Source: Rhodocyclaceae bacterium (GTDB taxonomy: Bacteria; Pseudomonadota; Gammaproteobacteria; Burkholderiales; Rhodocyclaceae). From it: a stretch of DNA of 64,000 nt. Below are positions 33,512 through 43,958 of the stretch, piece after piece. The translations under genes and the position numbers were made by a program. A model generated the notes under the pieces. The model worked only from the letters and a program-made list of their open reading frames with translations. It was not told the origin of the DNA and ran no database searches. Within the stretch, counting starts at the first letter, position 1. Each line of letters begins with the position of its first letter. Location: NCBI GenBank assembly GCA_026415155.1, contig JAOAHQ010000034.1, forward strand, positions 39,452-103,451, read 5' to 3'.

Positions 33512-34362
33512 AAACCATGCAGATCAATGAACGCGAGGCGCTCGAGCGCCTCAAGCAGCAAGGCATCAAACTTCCTGCCCAGCCGCGCGTGCTCGTCGAG
33601 CTCCAGCAACTGCTTGCCTCGGAGGATTACGATCTGCGCCAGCTGGTGCGGGTCATCTCGCAAGACCCCGGCGTCGTCGCGCAGCTGTTTCGCCTGGCGC
33701 GCTCGCCAGCTTTCTCGCGCGGCCGCAAGATCGAATCGCTCGAGCAGATCCTCATGGTGGTCGGCATCAAGCAGGTGGCGAGCCTCGTGCAGGCGGCGGC
33801 GCTCTCGGCCTCGCTTTCCGATCAAACGCGGCGCGCCTTCGAGATCTTCTGGGCGCGCGCCCACGAGATCGCGCAATTGGCTTCGATCATCGCCGCCGAC
33901 CGCGTCTCGGTCTGCAATGTCTTTCCCGAGCAGGCCTATCTCGCGGGCATCTTCCACGAGTGCGGCGTGCCGGTGCTGATGATGCGCTTTCCCAAGTATT
34001 GCGAGACGCTCAAGCTCGACAATGCCACCTGCTGGCCCAATCTGGCCGACGAGGACGCCAAGTTCGGCGTCGATCACTGCTCGGTGGGCTATCTCGTCGC
34101 GCGCCACTGGGGGCTGCCCGATTTCGTCTGCGACGCGATCCGCTTTCACCACGAGCTCCCTGAGGAGCGCACCGTCGGCGCTTCGGTGACGCTGGTGGCG
34201 ATCATCCAGCTCGCGAGCCACTTCTACCACCGCCTGCATGAAGTGGCCGATCCGCTCTGGGAAAGAATCGGCCTGCGCGTGCTCGCCGAGCTGGGATTCG
34301 GGCCCGAGGAGGAGAAGGACTACTACGAGCGCATGACCATTCTGTTTCTCGAGCAAGGCTAA
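33499..34362 (+). CDS. HDOD domain protein
   Basis: A 287-residue cytoplasmic protein whose middle (about 20-220) is an HDOD domain: LPAQPRVLVELQQLL, LVRVISQDPGVVAQLFRLARS, AYLAGIFHECGVPVLM and FGVDHCSVGYLVARHWGLP. HDOD proteins relate to HD phosphohydrolases but lack catalysis and act in signalling. No strong Shine-Dalgarno is present: 33499 (shown) and 33517 are both possible, and TAGAAT at 33480-33485 could be a promoter inside glcF. A small protein gene follows. Confidence 0.8.
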   Translation: MGDVKTMQINEREALERLKQQGIKLPAQPRVLVELQQLLASEDYDLRQLVRVISQDPGVVAQLFRLARSPAFSRGRKIESLEQILMVVGIKQVASLVQAAALSASLSDQTRRAFEIFWARAHEIAQLASIIAADRVSVCNVFPEQAYLAGIFHECGVPVLMMRFPKYCETLKLDNATCWPNLADEDAKFGVDHCSVGYLVARHWGLPDFVCDAIRFHHELPEERTVGASVTLVAIIQLASHFYHRLHEVADPLWERIGLRVLAELGFGPEEEKDYYERMTILFLEQG

Positions 34363-34377
34363 GGAAAGGAGGCCGTC

Positions 34378-34620
34378 ATGAGCGAAACAGACGCGGCAGA
34401 GCGACGCCAGGAGCATGAAATCCGCGCCATTTTCGTCGAGGCCTACGAGGTGCTCGAGCCATACTTCACGCCCGAGAACCAGTGGGCGGGATTCAACCAC
34501 GAGCATCTCGCCTACATGGCCTTGCACGAGCGTTTTCCGCATCTTGCGCCGCGCCAGCTGCAAATCCTCGTCGAGGCAGCGCGGCGCGTGTTCGCAAGCG
34601 GCGGCACGCCGGCGCCGTGA
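34378..34620 (+). CDS. Small hypothetical protein
   Basis: An 80-residue acidic protein (MSETDAAERRQEHEIRAIFVEAYEVLEPYF...) with no domain I recognise. A strong AAGGAAAGGAGG ribosome-binding site and its place 15 bases after the HDOD gene support it as real. The body is helical, with HLAYMALHERFPHLAP as a possible interaction helix. Function unknown. Confidence 0.65.
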   Translation: MSETDAAERRQEHEIRAIFVEAYEVLEPYFTPENQWAGFNHEHLAYMALHERFPHLAPRQLQILVEAARRVFASGGTPAP

Positions 34621-34632
34621 CGGGGCGCTTCG

Positions 34633-34638
34633 TATAAT
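34633..34638 (+). promoter_or_regulatory. -10 TATAAT before the PP2C gene
   Basis: A perfect TATAAT, 5 bases, then an SD-less ATG at 34644. The predicted transcript starts at or next to the A of ATG. Confidence 0.5.
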
Positions 34639-34643
34639 GCCCC

Positions 34644-35435
34644 ATGGCCTTCAACATCGAGACTTGCACCGCGCAGCACATCGGCGACCGGCAAGAGCAG
34701 CAGGATCGCGTGGCGATCTTTCCCCATCCGCAGCAAAAGGGCACCCTGCTCGTCGCCTTGGCCGATGGCATGGGCGGGCATACGGGCGGGGCGCTTGCCG
34801 CCGAGCAGGTCATCATGTCGGCCAAGCACAATTTCGATGCCGCGACACCCTCGGGCTCGCGCGTCAAGGAGCTGATGGCGCAGAGCATCCGCGATGCCCA
34901 CGAGGGCATCAAGCTTGCTGCGATCACCAGCGAGCAGGATCCGCATAGCACGGCCTGCCTCTTGATCGTGCAGCCGGGGCGGGCCGACTGGGCGCATTGC
35001 GGCGATTCGCGCATCTACCACTTCCGCAACGGCGAGAAGATCGCGCGCAGCTTCGACCACTCTCATGTCATGAATCTCGTCAAGCTGGGGTATCTCACCG
35101 AAGCGCAGGCCGAGAGCCATCCGCAGAAGAATCTTTTGATCTCCTGCCTTGGCGACAAGGACGAGCCGAAGATCGATTTCGGCGAGGCCGTGCCGCTTGT
35201 CGATGGCGATTGCTTTCTCGTCTGCACCGACGGCCTGTGGGCCTATTTCTCCGATGAGGAGCTCGGCCGGGTGCTCATGGAATTCCCGGTGCGCCAGGCC
35301 GCCGAGATCCTCGTCAATACGGTGCGCAGCCGCGCCCAGGGGCGCGGCGACAACCTCTCGCTCGCCATCGTGCGCCTAAAGCAACTCGAAGAGGAAAAAC
35401 CCCTGCCGCTGTGGAAGCGGCCGCTGGGCAAGTAA
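34644..35435 (+). CDS. PP2C-type serine/threonine phosphatase
   Basis: A 263-residue cytoplasmic phosphatase of the PPM/PP2C family. The metal-binding residues lie in GDRQEQQD (residues 14-21), ADGMGGHTGG (near 41-50), CTDGLW and GRGDNLSLAI, with AHCGDSRIYHF in between. It removes phosphate from Ser/Thr proteins; no cognate kinase is in the window. It follows a TATAAT placed for leaderless transcription and is followed by pntA after 18 bases. No regulatory domain is fused. Confidence 0.88.
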   Translation: MAFNIETCTAQHIGDRQEQQDRVAIFPHPQQKGTLLVALADGMGGHTGGALAAEQVIMSAKHNFDAATPSGSRVKELMAQSIRDAHEGIKLAAITSEQDPHSTACLLIVQPGRADWAHCGDSRIYHFRNGEKIARSFDHSHVMNLVKLGYLTEAQAESHPQKNLLISCLGDKDEPKIDFGEAVPLVDGDCFLVCTDGLWAYFSDEELGRVLMEFPVRQAAEILVNTVRSRAQGRGDNLSLAIVRLKQLEEEKPLPLWKRPLGK

Positions 35436-35453
35436 CGAAAACAGAGGACAACT

Positions 35454-37031
35454 ATGGCACTGACCATCGGCATCCCACGAGAAACCACTCCGGGCGAAAA
35501 GCGCGTCGCGACGGTGCCCGAGGTCGTCGAAAAACTGATCAAGCTGGGCTTTGCCGTCGCCGTCGAGCGCGGGGCGGGCGAAGCGGCGAACTGCGCGGAC
35601 GACGCCTACCGCGCCGCCGGCGCGCAAGTTCTGCCCGATGCGGCCAGCCTCTGGGCAGCCGCCGACATCGTCTTCAAGGTGCGGCCGCCGACGCTTGCCG
35701 AAGTCGCGCTCATGAAGGAAGGCGCGACCTTGATCGGCTTCATCTGGCCGGCGCAAAACCCGCCACTGATGCAGGCCTTGGCGGCGAAGAGGGCGACGGT
35801 GCTGGCGATGGATTGCCTGCCCAGGCAGCTCTCGCGCGCGCAGAAGATGGATGCGCTCACCTCGATGGCCGGCATCTCCGGCTATCGCGCCGTCATCGAG
35901 GCGGCGCATGCCTTCGGCCGCTTCTTGGCCGGCCAGGTCACCGCGGCCGGCAAGATTCCGCCCGCCAAGGTCTTCGTCGCCGGCGCCGGCGTCGCGGGCT
36001 TGGCGGCGATCGGCACGGCGGCGAACCTGGGCGCCATCGTGCGCGCCAACGACACGCGATCGGAAGTCGCCGATCAGGTCAAATCCCTGGGCGGCGAGTT
36101 CGTCAAGGTCGATTTTGATGAGGAGGGCGCCGGCGCCGGCGGCTATGCCAAGGAGATGTCGGAGGGCTTCAAGGCCGCGCAGCGCGCGATGTATGCGCGC
36201 GAGGTCAAGGAGGCCGACATCGTCATCACGACGGCCTTGATTCCCGGCAAGCCCGCACCGCGGCTCATCACCGCCGAGATGGTGCGCTCGATGCGCCCGG
36301 GCAGCGTGATCGTCGACATGGCAGCCGAGCAGGGCGGCAACTGCGAGCTGACCGTGCCGGGCGAAGCCGTGGTGCGCCACGGCGTCACGATCATCGGCTA
36401 CACCGATCTGCCTTCGCGGCTTGCCCGCCAGTCCTCGACCTTGTATGCGACGAACCTCTTGCGCCTTGCCGAGGAGCTGTGCAAGACGAAGGACGGCCAG
36501 ATCGTCGTCAACATGGAGGACGATGCGATCCGCGGCCTCACCGTGATCAAAAACGGCGAGATCCCCTGGCCCGCGCCGCCGCCCAAGCTGCCCGCCGCAG
36601 CGCCCAAGCCCTCGCCCGCGGCGGCCAAGCCTGCGGCCGCGGCGCATGGCTTAAGCGCGCCGGTCTCAGGCAAGACGCTCGCCGTCCTCTTCGGCCTCGG
36701 CGCAGTGCTCTTTTGGCTTGTCGGCGCCTACGCGCCGGCCTCGTTCCTCTCGCACTTCACCGTCTTCGTGCTCGCCTGCTTCGTCGGCTACATGGTGATC
36801 TGGAACGTCACGCCCGCACTGCATACGCCCTTGATGAGCGTCACCAATGCGATCTCGTCGATCATCGCCATCGGCGCGCTGATCCAGATCGCGCCGCCCT
36901 TGGAGGCCGCCGCCGAGCGGCCCTCGGGCTGGATTCTCGGCCTCGCGGTATTGGCGCTCTTTCTCACCGCGATCAACATGTTCGGCGGCTTCGCCGTCAC
37001 CCGCCGCATGCTGGCGATGTTCAGGAAGTAA
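35454..37031 (+). CDS. pntA: NAD(P) transhydrogenase subunit alpha
   Basis: A 525-residue subunit of the inner-membrane proton-translocating transhydrogenase that reduces NADP+ with NADH. Domain I (about 1-375) binds NAD(H): [18 protein letters not shown], the Rossmann loop [17 protein letters not shown] and [13 protein letters not shown]. An Ala/Pro-rich linker (about 378-400) leads to four C-terminal membrane helices. This E. coli-like architecture has domain II split with PntB. GAGG precedes the ATG, and pntB begins 4 bases after the stop. Confidence 0.93.
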   Translation: MALTIGIPRETTPGEKRVATVPEVVEKLIKLGFAVAVERGAGEAANCADDAYRAAGAQVLPDAASLWAAADIVFKVRPPTLAEVALMKEGATLIGFIWPAQNPPLMQALAAKRATVLAMDCLPRQLSRAQKMDALTSMAGISGYRAVIEAAHAFGRFLAGQVTAAGKIPPAKVFVAGAGVAGLAAIGTAANLGAIVRANDTRSEVADQVKSLGGEFVKVDFDEEGAGAGGYAKEMSEGFKAAQRAMYAREVKEADIVITTALIPGKPAPRLITAEMVRSMRPGSVIVDMAAEQGGNCELTVPGEAVVRHGVTIIGYTDLPSRLARQSSTLYATNLLRLAEELCKTKDGQIVVNMEDDAIRGLTVIKNGEIPWPAPPPKLPAAAPKPSPAAAKPAAAAHGLSAPVSGKTLAVLFGLGAVLFWLVGAYAPASFLSHFTVFVLACFVGYMVIWNVTPALHTPLMSVTNAISSIIAIGALIQIAPPLEAAAERPSGWILGLAVLALFLTAINMFGGFAVTRRMLAMFRK

Positions 37032-37035
37032 TCCA

Positions 37036-38445
37036 ATGAGCGCGAATCTCTCCGCCGTTGCCTATCTTGGCGCCACCATCCTGTTCATCCTGAGCCTCGG
37101 GGGGCTGTCCCACCCCGAAACCGCACGGCGCGGCAATCTCTACGGCATCATCGGCATGGCGCTCGCGGTGGCGGCCACCGTCTTCGGCCCGCGCGTCACC
37201 GCGGCCGGCCTGCCCTGGATCGTCGGCGCGATGGTCGCGGGCGGCGCGATCGGCCTGTATGCGGCGAAGATCGTCAAGATGACGCAGATGCCCGAGCTCG
37301 TCGCGCTGATGCACAGCCTCGTCGGCCTCGCGGCTTGTCTCGTCGGCTTCGCGAGCTACATCGACACCTCGCTCGTCTTCGCGGGCGCCGAGAAGGCGAT
37401 CCACGAGCTCGAGATCTACGTCGGCATCTACATCGGCGCGGTGACCTTCTCCGGCTCGCTCATTGCCTTCGGCAAGCTCTCCGGCAAGGTGACGAGCAAG
37501 CCCGTGCTGATCCCCGGCCGGCATCTCATCAACGGCATCGCCGCGCTGGTGGTGATTTATTACGGCTATGCCTTCTTGCAGGCGGAAAGCATCTCGGCGG
37601 GCGTCGTGCCGCTCGCCGTCATGACCGTCATCGGGCTGCTCTTCGGCATCCACATGGTGATGGCGATCGGCGGCGCCGACATGCCGGTGGTCGTCTCGAT
37701 GCTCAATTCCTACTCCGGCTGGGCGGCGGCGGCGACCGGCTTCATGCTCGCCAACGATCTCTTGATCGTCGTGGGCGCCTTGGTCGGCTCTTCGGGCGCG
37801 ATCCTCTCCTACATCATGTGCCGGGCGATGAACCGTAACTTCCTGTCCGTGATCTCCGGCGGCTTCGGCACCGGCGAGGGCCAGAAAGTCGGCGCTGGCG
37901 GGACGGCCCCCGCGGGCGAAGTGAATCCCATCTCGGCGCAGGAGACCGCGGAACTGCTCGCGGGCGCCAAGCGCGTCATCATCGTGCCGGGCTACGGCAT
38001 GGCCGTGGCCCAGGCCCAGCACACGGTCTCGGAGATCGCCCGCTTGCTGCGCGAGAAGGGCGTCGAGGTGCGCTTCGGCATCCATCCAGTGGCGGGCCGC
38101 ATGCCCGGCCACATGAACGTGCTCTTGGCCGAGGCCAAGGTGCCTTACGACATCGTGCTCGAGATGGACGAGATCAATCCCGACTTTCCCGACACCGACG
38201 TCGCGCTCGTCATCGGGGCCAACGACATCGTGAACCCTGCCGCCGAGGACGACCCGGAAAGCCCGATCGCCGGCATGCCGGTGCTCGAAGTCTGGAAGGC
38301 GAAGACCTCGATCGTCATGAAGCGCTCGATGGCCACCGGCTACGCCGGCGTCGACAATCCGCTTTTCTACAAAGAAAACAACCGCATGCTGTTCGGCGAC
38401 GCCAAGAAGACGCTCGACGAGGTGCTGGCGGCCTTGAAGGGCTAA
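37036..38445 (+). CDS. pntB: NAD(P) transhydrogenase subunit beta
   Basis: A 469-residue partner of PntA. Nine or so membrane helices (about 5-270) are followed by NADP-binding domain III (about 300-469) with [33 protein letters not shown] and [14 protein letters not shown]. Residues 284-291 (KVGAGGTA) come from a dispersed-repeat copy and fall exactly in the linker between membrane and NADP domains. The 3' end overlaps the hicA stop by 4 bases in convergent orientation. Confidence 0.93.
   Translation: MSANLSAVAYLGATILFILSLGGLSHPETARRGNLYGIIGMALAVAATVFGPRVTAAGLPWIVGAMVAGGAIGLYAAKIVKMTQMPELVALMHSLVGLAACLVGFASYIDTSLVFAGAEKAIHELEIYVGIYIGAVTFSGSLIAFGKLSGKVTSKPVLIPGRHLINGIAALVVIYYGYAFLQAESISAGVVPLAVMTVIGLLFGIHMVMAIGGADMPVVVSMLNSYSGWAAAATGFMLANDLLIVVGALVGSSGAILSYIMCRAMNRNFLSVISGGFGTGEGQKVGAGGTAPAGEVNPISAQETAELLAGAKRVIIVPGYGMAVAQAQHTVSEIARLLREKGVEVRFGIHPVAGRMPGHMNVLLAEAKVPYDIVLEMDEINPDFPDTDVALVIGANDIVNPAAEDDPESPIAGMPVLEVWKAKTSIVMKRSMATGYAGVDNPLFYKENNRMLFGDAKKTLDEVLAALKG
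37885..37907 (+). repeat. 23-bp dispersed repeat, copy 11
   Basis: A consensus copy, triplet GGG. In the pntB interdomain linker, sense frame 0, encoding KVGAGGTA. Confidence 0.85.
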
Positions 38446-38663
38446 GGGTGTAGCGCGTCGATGAATTCGTCGGCTGAGACGCCGGCCTGTTTGAGCAAGC
38501 CGGCCAAAGTGCCGGTTTTCACTTCGCGGTGGTTGGGCACGACGCATCCGCAAGAGCCGCGGCGCATCACGATATGACTGCCCCGCTGACGGGCGATCAC
38601 GAAACCCAGGCGTTCCAGCGCCCGAACGACTTCGGCGCCGGAAACGACGGGGAGTTTAGGCAT
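38442..38663 (-). CDS. hicA: HicA-family mRNA interferase toxin
   Basis: A 73-residue toxin with the dsRBD-like HicA fold and the catalytic His in [11 protein letters not shown], followed by [23 protein letters not shown] as in YcfA/HicA proteins. It cleaves mRNA in translation-dependent ways. The gene overlaps hicB by 8 bases, and its tail overlaps pntB by 4 on the other strand. Order is hicB then hicA. Confidence 0.85.
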   Translation of the reverse strand: MPKLPVVSGAEVVRALERLGFVIARQRGSHIVMRRGSCGCVVPNHREVKTGTLAGLLKQAGVSADEFIDALHP

Positions 38664-38862
38664 GCGCCGGAACCTGGAAGGTGGTCAAGAGCGGGCGGCC
38701 GCTGATGGCGAGGGGAAACTCTTCCAGATAGAGTTCGGTCGCCTCGCGCAGGTTGTTCAAGGCTTCCTCGATCGTTTCGCCTTGCGTGGTCGTACCCGTC
38801 TCTGGGTTATAGGCGACATAGCCGCCTTCCGGCGCAGGGGTGATAACGGCTGAAAGTTCCAT
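38656..38862 (-). CDS. hicB: HicB-family antitoxin
   Basis: A 68-residue short HicB antitoxin (ELSAVITPAPEGGYVAYNPETGTTTQGETIEEALNN split fold) with the EGGYVA and T-x-G-x-T-x-EEAL motifs of the family. No separate DNA-binding domain is visible, so autorepression may need the toxin complex. Start 38862 follows AAGGAGG; a longer frame to 38895 lacks this. It is the upstream gene of the pair on the minus strand. Confidence 0.85.
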   Translation of the reverse strand: MELSAVITPAPEGGYVAYNPETGTTTQGETIEEALNNLREATELYLEEFPLAISGRPLLTTFQVPAHA

Positions 38863-38921
38863 CGCGTCCTCCTTGGCGCAATGGTACAGCCTCACCCGCC
38901 GTTTCTGGAACCGCAGATTTT

Positions 38922-39113
38922 CTAATCGATCTGCCAGTCGGCGACCGGCCGCCAGAGGTCGTTGAGCGCGTCGCTCTCCACGCGCGATTTGCGCATACCG
39001 TTACTCCCCTCGCTTGCGCAAGGCGAGGCGGGGCTACCCCGTTTGTCGTCGATGGGGCGCGGGGAAGGCTCATTGCCGCGGTATTTGCGGACGAAATCGA
39101 AGGTCTGGACCAT
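38922..39113 (-). CDS. Small ORF of unknown function
   Basis: A 63-residue frame (MVQTFDFVRKYRGNEPSPRP...) preceded by a strong GAGAGGAGG ribosome-binding site 6 bases from the ATG. Composition is polar with SPASPCASEGSNG in the middle and DLWRPVADWQID at the end. I know no family. It lies between hicB and an inverted-repeat element and could be a mobile-element or phage remnant. Evidence is the ribosome-binding site only. Confidence 0.4.
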   Translation of the reverse strand: MVQTFDFVRKYRGNEPSPRPIDDKRGSPASPCASEGSNGMRKSRVESDALNDLWRPVADWQID

Positions 39114-39535
39114 TTTTGCCTCCTCTCTGAAGCCGCCTGACCCGTAAGAAGGCCTCGCAGCGAGGATATGCAGCAAACGTGCCGGCATTCGGACGAATAT
39201 CCCGAAGATCGCGCGGCTCTTCATCGCAAGCCGTATTTCCTGCTGTTTCGGCGGCGGCCTTGATTTCAACCCAGATTGTCCATTGGAACGCGAGCGGCGC
39301 TCGCCGGCGAGGGCGAGGAGATGCGCGCACGGGCGACGAGTCCATAGTGGGCCTCTGGACGAGGAGCACGGGCGCGTAGATACCGCCCGCAGCCCGAGCG
39401 CCGCCGCGTAGGGCAGTGCGAATGTCGTTGAGCTTCCTCATGGATGGCCTGCCCGGTCTAATGGACAATCTGGGTTTAATTACGGCATGGGCTGCGCGAA
39501 CTTCAGCGCTGCCCGCTTGGCCCCGGCTTCTCTGC
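39114..39535. other. Largely non-coding spacer with inverted-repeat element
   Basis: About 420 bases before the hybrid kinase gene. It contains the MITE-like element at 39268-39476. Open frames across it have no ribosome-binding site and run through both inverted repeats, so no gene is called. Confidence 0.6.
39268..39476. mobile_element. MITE-like element with 17-bp perfect inverted repeats
   Basis: AACCCAGATTGTCCATT at 39268-39284 and its exact reverse complement at 39460-39476 bound a 209-bp stretch without a supported gene. The size and perfect ends fit a miniature inverted-repeat transposable element or an IS deletion remnant. No clear target duplication is seen. No second copy of the ends occurs in this window. 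Confidence 0.55.
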
Positions 39536-39541
39536 TATTCT
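39536..39541 (+). promoter_or_regulatory. -10-like hexamer before hybrid kinase 1
   Basis: TATTCT, 8 bases, then an SD-less ATG at 39550. Candidate near-leaderless start. Confidence 0.35.
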
Positions 39542-39549
39542 GCTGCGCC

Positions 39550-42324
39550 ATGAGGGATACCGCCCCACGTTTGCAAAGCTGGGCAGAGCGTTTTTTCTCC
39601 GGCGCTTGGCTGTGCCTTTTCCTCGCCCTGTCTTCTGCCGGCCAGGCGGCGGATTTTGCCGAGGTGTTCAAAAACCACGGCACGGTGATGCTGCTCATCG
39701 AGCCGGAAAGCGGCCGCATCGTCGATGCCAACCCGGCCGCCGAGCGCTTCTATGGCTGGAGCCGCGAGCTCTTGACGACGAAGCGCATCGACGAGATCAA
39801 CACGCTCGATGCGCGCCAGGTGGCGGAGGAGAGGGCGCTCGCCGCCCGCGAAGGTCGCAACTACTTCGTCTTCCGCCACCGCCGCGCCGATGGCGAGGTC
39901 CGCACCGTCGAGGTCTATTCCCATCCTTACGATTTCGCCGGCCGCAAGCTCCTGCTCTCCGTGATCCACGACATCACGGCGCGGCGCGAGGCCGAAGCGG
40001 GGCTGTGGCATTACCAGAAGCGGCTCGAGGAACTGCTCGCGGAGCGCGAGGCAGATCTCACCCTTCACGATCACTTGCTCAAGGCGGCGGCGGCGCTGGT
40101 CATCCTCGCCCTCATTGGGCTCGCTGTCAGCATCGCGCGCCGCCGCCGCGCCGAAAAAACGCTTGCCTACCGCGAAGGCCTCTTTGCGGCGCTCTTCGAG
40201 CAGTCCGGTTTTCTCGCCGGCGTGCTCGATCGCGAGGGGCGGCTGCTCGAAGTCAATCGGCGTGCGCTCTCGCTCATCGATGCGCCAGCCGAAGCGGTGC
40301 TTGGGCGGCCCTTCACCGAGACGCCCTGGTGGCGCGAGGAAGAGCGGCCGCGGCTCAAGGCGGCGCTCGAGCGCGCGGCGCAAGGCGAGCCCGACGGCTT
40401 CGAGGCCGTGCATGTCGACCGCGACGGCCAAAGAATCACCGTGCTCTTCCATGCCACGCCGGTCGCGGTTGGGAACGCGCGTTACATCGCCGTCACCGGC
40501 GTCGATATCACGGCGCGCAAGGCGGCCGAAGAAAAGCTCGCGCAAAGCGAGACGCTCTTGCGCACGGCGATCGAGGCGATCGGCGAGGCCTTTGTCATTT
40601 ATGATGACCAGGACCGCCTCGTCTTCTGCAACGAGCAATACCGCCAGACCTACCCCTCGATCGCGGAGCTCCTGCGTCCCGGCATCACCTTCGAGGAGAT
40701 CATCCGCACCTGGGCCGAGCGCGGCGCGCCGGATGTCGCCACGCGCGACGTCGAGGCCTGGGTCAAGGAGCGGCTCGCACGCCACCGCGACGGCGGCGTG
40801 ATCATCCAGCACACCGACAACGACCGCTGGGTGCGCATCGTCGAGAAGCGCACGCCCGACGGCTTCACGGTGGGCTTCCGCGTCGATATCACGGAACTGG
40901 TGCGCGCACGCGAGGCCGCCGAGGCGGCTGCGCAGGCCAAAAGCCGTTTTCTCGCCACGATGAGCCACGAGATCCGCACGCCCTTAAACGGCGTGCTCGG
41001 CATGGCGCAATTGCTGCTTGCGCCGACGATGTCAGATGCCGAGCGGCGCGATTGCGCGCGCGTCATCTATCACTCCGGCCAGACGCTGCTCGCGCTGCTC
41101 AACGACATCCTCGATCTGTCGAAGATCGAGGCCGGCAAGCTGACGATCCAGCCGGGCGTCGTCGCGCCCGAGGCGCTCTTGCATGAGACCTGCGCCTTGT
41201 TTGCCGAGACCGCGCACGACAAGGGGCTTACCCTCACCTGCCGCTGGCACGGCCCGGCCGGCCGCCGATATCGCGGCGACCCGCTGCGCTTGCGGCAGAT
41301 GCTCTCCAACCTCGTCTCGAATGCGCTCAAATTCACGCATCAGGGCGGCGTCGAGATCGATGCCTACGAGCGGCAGGACGAGTCGGGCGCCACACGCCTC
41401 GAATTTGCCGTCCGCGATACCGGCATCGGCATTGCCGCCGATCAATTGCACCGGCTTTTCAAGCCGTTCAGCCAGCTCGACGACTCCGCCGTGCGCCAGT
41501 ATGGCGGCACGGGGCTGGGGCTCTCGATCGTCAAGAGCCTCGCCCAGCTCATGGGCGGCAAGGTGGGCGTCGAGAGCCGGCCCGGCGAGGGCTCGCGTTT
41601 CTGGTTCGTCGTGCCGGCCGAAGCCCTGCCGGCCGAGGCCGACAGCCGGCAGAGCGAGCGCGGCGAGGGGTTGCCGAGACAACTTTTTGGCCGCGTGCTC
41701 GTCGTCGAAGACAATGCGGCGAACCGGCATGTCATCGACAAGCTGCTCGGCCGGCTGGGCTTGACGACACGGCTTGCGGAAAATGGCCGCGCGGCGCTCG
41801 ATCTTTTCGAGGCCGGCGAGCATTTCGATCTCGTGCTGATGGACGTGCAGATGCCCGAGATGGATGGGCTTGCCGCCACGCGGGCGCTCAGGGCGCGCGG
41901 CGTAGAGCTGCCCATCGTCGCCCTGACGGCGGATGCCTTTCCTGAAGACCGCGCTGCCTGCCTTGCCGCCGGCATGAACGATTTTCTCGCCAAACCGGTG
42001 AGCCTCGAGGCCTTGGGCAAGGTGCTCGCGCAATGGCTTGACCAGGCCGCCCCGCCCGCGCCCGCGGCCACGCCGCCCGCGCCCGCGCGGCCGCTCGACT
42101 GGCCGGCGATCAAGGCGCGCATCGAGGCCCTTTTGCCGCTATTGGCCGAGGGGCGTTTTGCCGCCCTCGATGCCTTCGCCGAGCTTTTGGCGCGCGCGCA
42201 GGGCACGTCGCTTGGGCCGGCACTCTCGCGCATCGAGGCGGACATCCAAGCGTTTCGCTTTTCCGCCGCGCGCGAAGCGCTGCTGGCCATCCTCGCTGCG
42301 CCACCGACTGATGCCACGCCATGA
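39550..42324 (+). CDS. Hybrid sensor histidine kinase (PAS x3, HisKA, REC)
   Basis: A 924-residue membrane kinase. A signal-like N-terminus ([13 protein letters not shown]) leads to a periplasmic PAS domain (about 35-135) and TM near 180-200. Two cytoplasmic PAS domains follow, then HisKA ([11 protein letters not shown], near 474), HATPase ([18 protein letters not shown]) and a receiver ([21 protein letters not shown], Lys in AKPV). The tail is Pro/Ala-rich plus a short helical region. An ATG at 39487 is in frame, but 39550 gives a better N-terminus. Its stop overlaps the second hybrid kinase gene (ATGA), so the two likely form a relay. Confidence 0.85.
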   Translation: MRDTAPRLQSWAERFFSGAWLCLFLALSSAGQAADFAEVFKNHGTVMLLIEPESGRIVDANPAAERFYGWSRELLTTKRIDEINTLDARQVAEERALAAREGRNYFVFRHRRADGEVRTVEVYSHPYDFAGRKLLLSVIHDITARREAEAGLWHYQKRLEELLAEREADLTLHDHLLKAAAALVILALIGLAVSIARRRRAEKTLAYREGLFAALFEQSGFLAGVLDREGRLLEVNRRALSLIDAPAEAVLGRPFTETPWWREEERPRLKAALERAAQGEPDGFEAVHVDRDGQRITVLFHATPVAVGNARYIAVTGVDITARKAAEEKLAQSETLLRTAIEAIGEAFVIYDDQDRLVFCNEQYRQTYPSIAELLRPGITFEEIIRTWAERGAPDVATRDVEAWVKERLARHRDGGVIIQHTDNDRWVRIVEKRTPDGFTVGFRVDITELVRAREAAEAAAQAKSRFLATMSHEIRTPLNGVLGMAQLLLAPTMSDAERRDCARVIYHSGQTLLALLNDILDLSKIEAGKLTIQPGVVAPEALLHETCALFAETAHDKGLTLTCRWHGPAGRRYRGDPLRLRQMLSNLVSNALKFTHQGGVEIDAYERQDESGATRLEFAVRDTGIGIAADQLHRLFKPFSQLDDSAVRQYGGTGLGLSIVKSLAQLMGGKVGVESRPGEGSRFWFVVPAEALPAEADSRQSERGEGLPRQLFGRVLVVEDNAANRHVIDKLLGRLGLTTRLAENGRAALDLFEAGEHFDLVLMDVQMPEMDGLAATRALRARGVELPIVALTADAFPEDRAACLAAGMNDFLAKPVSLEALGKVLAQWLDQAAPPAPAATPPAPARPLDWPAIKARIEALLPLLAEGRFAALDAFAELLARAQGTSLGPALSRIEADIQAFRFSAAREALLAILAAPPTDATP

Positions 42325-43958
42325 CTGAGCGCGCCCATCTGCTCATCGTCGACGATCTGCCGACCAATCTGCTCACGCTCTCGCGCATCCTCGGCGCCGA
42401 GTACGAGATCAGCGTCGCCACCTCGGGCGCCGAGGCTTTGCGGCTCGCCGAATTGCACCGGCCGGAGCTGATCCTGCTCGACGTCATGATGCCCGAGATG
42501 GATGGGCTCGAGACCTTGCGGCGCCTGAAGGCAAGCGAGTGGGGGCGGGAGATTCCGGTGATCCTCGTCACCGCCGATGATCGCGCCGAAACCCAGGTGG
42601 CGGCGCTCGAAGGCGGCGCGGAGGATTTCCTCTCCAAGCCGGTCGTCGCAGCAGTCTTGAAGGCGCGCGTCAAAAACGTGCTAGCGCGCCATCGGGCCGA
42701 GGCGGAACTCAAACGCCATCGCGACCACCTCGAGGATCTCGTTGCGCAGCGCACCGCGGAACTTGCCGCCGCCAAGGATGCCGCCGAATCCGCCAACCGC
42801 GCCAAGAGCGCCTTTCTTGCCAACATGAGCCACGAATTGCGCACGCCGATGAACGGCATTCTCGGCATGATTGAGCTGGCGCGCCGGCGCATGACCGATC
42901 CGAAAGGGCTCGATCAGCTCGACAAGGCGAAGGCCGCCGCCGACCATCTGCTGCGCATCATCAACGACATCCTCGACATCTCGAAGATCGAGGCCGAGCG
43001 CCTCGAGCTCGAAGAAGTGCCCTTGCGCCTGGGCAGCGTGCTCGCGGACGTCAAAAGCCTCTTTGCCCAGAAGGCGGCGGCCAAAGGGCTTTCGCTCACC
43101 TTCGAGCTTCCCGAGGAGCTTGCCCGCCAGTCGCTCCTGGGCGACCCCTTGCGGCTCGAGCAGGTGCTCGTCAATCTCGTCGGCAACGCGATCAAATTTA
43201 CCGAGGCGGGCGGCATTTTCATCCGCATCGACAAGCTTTCCGAAACGCCTAAGGCGCTGCGCCTGCGCTTTGAGGTCACCGATACCGGCATCGGCATCGC
43301 GCCCGAGGCGCAAGCCCGGCTCTTCGACGCCTTCGAGCAGGCCGATACGAGCTTCACGCGCAAATACGGCGGCACCGGCCTGGGGCTCGCGATCAGCAAG
43401 CGCTTGGTCGAGATGATGGGCGGCGAGATCGGCGTCGAGAGCACGCCCGGCGCGGGCAGCACCTTCTGGTTCACGGTGCGCCTGAAGCGCCGCGAGGCGG
43501 CCGTCCCGCCAGCGCCGACTTTGCCGCTTGCCGAGACCGAGGCGCGGCTCAAGGCCGAGCATGCCGGCCGCCGCATCCTGCTCGTCGAGGACGAGCCGAT
43601 CAACCGCGAGGTGGCGACGATTCAGCTCGAAGAGGCAGGGCTCGTCGTCGAGACGGCCGAGGACGGCGAAGCGGCCGTGGCGCTTGCGCGCGAAAAGGCC
43701 TACGACCTCATCCTCATGGACATGCAGATGCCGAAGATGAACGGCCTCGATGCCGCGCGCGCGATCCGCGCCGATTCGAAAAACCGCGACACGCCGATCC
43801 TCGCCATGACGGCCAATGCCTTCGGGGAAGACCGCGAGCGCTGCCTCGAGGCGGGCATGAACGATCACATCGCCAAGCCGGTGTCGCCGGCGGTGCTTTA
43901 CACGGCGCTCCTGGCCTGGCTCAAGCCGCGGGACGCGGCTCCATCGGCGCCTCATTGA
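42321..43958 (+). CDS. Hybrid histidine kinase REC-HisKA-HATPase-REC
   Basis: A 545-residue soluble kinase. The N-terminal receiver ([27 protein letters not shown]) is followed by a coiled linker, HisKA ([11 protein letters not shown] near 170), HATPase ([18 protein letters not shown]) and a C-terminal receiver ([27 protein letters not shown]). Residues 394-401 (AVPPAPTL) come from a minus-strand repeat copy placed exactly in the linker between HATPase and second receiver. It partners the upstream gene by overlap. Its last 38 bases overlap a convergent gene. Confidence 0.88.
   Translation: MTERAHLLIVDDLPTNLLTLSRILGAEYEISVATSGAEALRLAELHRPELILLDVMMPEMDGLETLRRLKASEWGREIPVILVTADDRAETQVAALEGGAEDFLSKPVVAAVLKARVKNVLARHRAEAELKRHRDHLEDLVAQRTAELAAAKDAAESANRAKSAFLANMSHELRTPMNGILGMIELARRRMTDPKGLDQLDKAKAAADHLLRIINDILDISKIEAERLELEEVPLRLGSVLADVKSLFAQKAAAKGLSLTFELPEELARQSLLGDPLRLEQVLVNLVGNAIKFTEAGGIFIRIDKLSETPKALRLRFEVTDTGIGIAPEAQARLFDAFEQADTSFTRKYGGTGLGLAISKRLVEMMGGEIGVESTPGAGSTFWFTVRLKRREAAVPPAPTLPLAETEARLKAEHAGRRILLVEDEPINREVATIQLEEAGLVVETAEDGEAAVALAREKAYDLILMDMQMPKMNGLDAARAIRADSKNRDTPILAMTANAFGEDRERCLEAGMNDHIAKPVSPAVLYTALLAWLKPRDAAPSAPH
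43500..43522 (-). repeat. 23-bp dispersed repeat, copy 12
   Basis: A consensus copy, triplet GGG, antisense to the hybrid kinase gene. It encodes AVPPAPTL in the HATPase-REC linker. Confidence 0.85.

Noticed and set aside
39070..39468. 133-residue minus-strand frame through the inverted-repeat element
   Set aside because: It has no ribosome-binding site, runs across one complete inverted repeat and into the second, and has low-complexity Arg/Ala composition.
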